From Metabacillus rhizolycopersici (lineage in GTDB: Bacteria; Bacillota; Bacilli; Bacillales; Bacillaceae), in NCBI RefSeq assembly GCF_020075705.1, contig NZ_JAIQUM010000017.1:1-64000 (forward strand): DNA of 64,000 bases, in the 5' to 3' direction. The notes below the pieces were generated by a model. It was not told where the DNA came from. It did no database searches and was given only the letters and a program-made list of their open reading frames with translations. Position 1 is the first letter of the stretch; each line of letters begins with the position of its first letter. Below are positions 63,109 through 64,000 of this stretch, piece by piece. The translations under genes and the position numbers were made by a program.

Positions 63109-64000
63109 TTGGCGAAGCGTCCCAAAAAAGACAAATATGATGTTATTGTTGTTGGTTCCGGAATGGGAGGGTTAGGTGCAGCTGTATTCTTAGCACAAGA
63201 GGGATACTCAGTATTAGTGGTAGAGCGCCATAATCGAGCTGGCGGATATGCCCATTCATTCCGTCGAAAAAAATATACGTTTGATTCAGCAGTAAGGATT
63301 GTTGCAGGAGCAAAAGAAGAGGGCTTATTATATGAGCTTTTAAAGAAAGCTGGGCTGGGAGATAAGTTAGATTTCCAACGAATAGATGAAATTTTTTCGG
63401 TCTATTATCCAGATCAAAATTTTACTGTTCCGCGCACCACACAAGGCTTAGTAGAAACATACAGTAGAATCTTCCCTCATGAAAAAGAGAATATTCGAAG
63501 ATTAGTTAGTGAAATGGAAAAGTTGTATATAGCAACAATGGAACTTTTGCAATCGAGAGACCCGATGAAAATGTTATCAAATGAAACCATTATGAGATAT
63601 AGAACAATGACATTTCATGATATGGTCGCTTCTTTCATAAAAGATCCGAAAGCTGTCTATGCTTTTTCAGCCCTATGGGTTTATTATGGAACTCCGCCAA
63701 CAAAAGGAAGTGCAATGTTTTTTGCCTATGCCCTTATGAGCTATTTTAAAGAAGATATCTACTATTTAAAAGGTAGCTTCCAAAATCTTGCTGATGCTTT
63801 TGTTGACCGTGTCCATGAGTTGGGTGGAGAGGTTTGTTTAAGAAATGAAGTCAAAAGAATCGAAGTTGAAGGAAAACGCGTTAAGGGTGTTCATTTATCT
63901 ACTGGAGAGTATGTTGAAGCACCAATTGTCGTCTGCAATGGTGATTTAACAAAAATGATGCATGAATTAGTTGGGGAAGAATTTTTTTCCGCACGCTATA
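63109..64000 (+). CDS. FAD-dependent oxidoreductase, phytoene-desaturase-like (partial)
   Basis: Open from TTG 63109 to the window edge (about 297 residues, no stop). FAD motif VIVVGSGMGGLGAAVFLAQE (about 13-32), VERHNRAGGYAHS and a DSAVRIV stretch fit the CrtI/retinol-saturase-like family that oxidises or reduces conjugated or saturated bonds. It follows the E2-like gene directly. Likely tailoring enzyme of the cluster; the C-terminus lies outside the window. Confidence 0.88.
   Translation, partial: MAKRPKKDKYDVIVVGSGMGGLGAAVFLAQEGYSVLVVERHNRAGGYAHSFRRKKYTFDSAVRIVAGAKEEGLLYELLKKAGLGDKLDFQRIDEIFSVYYPDQNFTVPRTTQGLVETYSRIFPHEKENIRRLVSEMEKLYIATMELLQSRDPMKMLSNETIMRYRTMTFHDMVASFIKDPKAVYAFSALWVYYGTPPTKGSAMFFAYALMSYFKEDIYYLKGSFQNLADAFVDRVHELGGEVCLRNEVKRIEVEGKRVKGVHLSTGEYVEAPIVVCNGDLTKMMHELVGEEFFSARY

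Noticed and set aside
1..64000. CRISPR arrays, tRNA, rRNA, IS transposases, prophage
   Set aside because: No regularly spaced repeats, tRNA-like cloverleafs, or transposase, integrase or phage structural proteins were found.

Overview
The window is AT-rich chromosomal DNA from a Bacillaceae bacterium (Bacillus in the broad sense); I cannot name the species. Supporting evidence: strong AGGAGG-type ribosome binding sites with frequent TTG and GTG starts, Bacillus-type control elements (SAM-I riboswitch, c-di-AMP riboswitch, CIRCE, a PhoP-box-like tandem repeat), and proteins resembling B. subtilis TcyP, GltP, YqfW, YrdB, YndM and TatA/TatC. No rRNA, tRNA, CRISPR array, transposase or prophage was seen.

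Layout. (1) 1-12 kb: amine and nitrogen metabolism (copper amine oxidase, a frameshifted ammonium transporter, a PLP aminotransferase divergent from an XRE-cupin regulator), an LigB-type dioxygenase with DoxX, a 71-residue protein that is 38% methionine, and an unknown gene behind a SAM-I riboswitch. (2) 12-23 kb: a DeoR-type regulator divergent from an eight-gene operon (ABC importer, two PHP-domain enzymes, a metallophosphoesterase, a MATE exporter) with a PhoP-box-like repeat at its promoter, followed at 24-27 kb by phoX, a small Cys/His protein, tatA and tatC. The two blocks read together as a phosphate-scavenging region. (3) 27-50 kb: mostly housekeeping and transport genes: nitroreductase, trhO, htpG with a perfect CIRCE operator, a cold-shock gene followed by an hmgA remnant, a GTP cyclohydrolase II-like gene, tcyP, an M20 hydrolase with a DUF3100 membrane-protein pair, gltP behind a c-di-AMP riboswitch, an AI-2E-family protein, a methyltransferase and an LLM flavoprotein. 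Degenerate copies of two dispersed intergenic repeats lie in this half and in the first. (4) 50-64 kb, running off the right edge: a biosynthetic gene cluster.

The cluster is the most interesting part. It carries two TetR regulators, a P450, a type II thioesterase, an alpha/beta hydrolase, one polypeptide that fuses a ketosynthase to a ketosynthase-like half without catalytic residues (KS-CLF), two acyl carrier proteins, a ketoreductase, a second SDR without catalytic residues, a KASIII enzyme, an FkbH-like glyceryl transferase, an E2-type acyltransferase and a partial FAD oxidoreductase. KASIII + FkbH + ACP + E2-like acyltransferase + hydrolase is the set known from tetronate biosynthesis (RK-682, agglomerin). 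Joining it to a type-II-like fused KS-CLF suggests a Bacillaceae tetronate or related glyceryl-derived polyketide. The product and the novelty are inferences; the gene content is read directly from the sequence.
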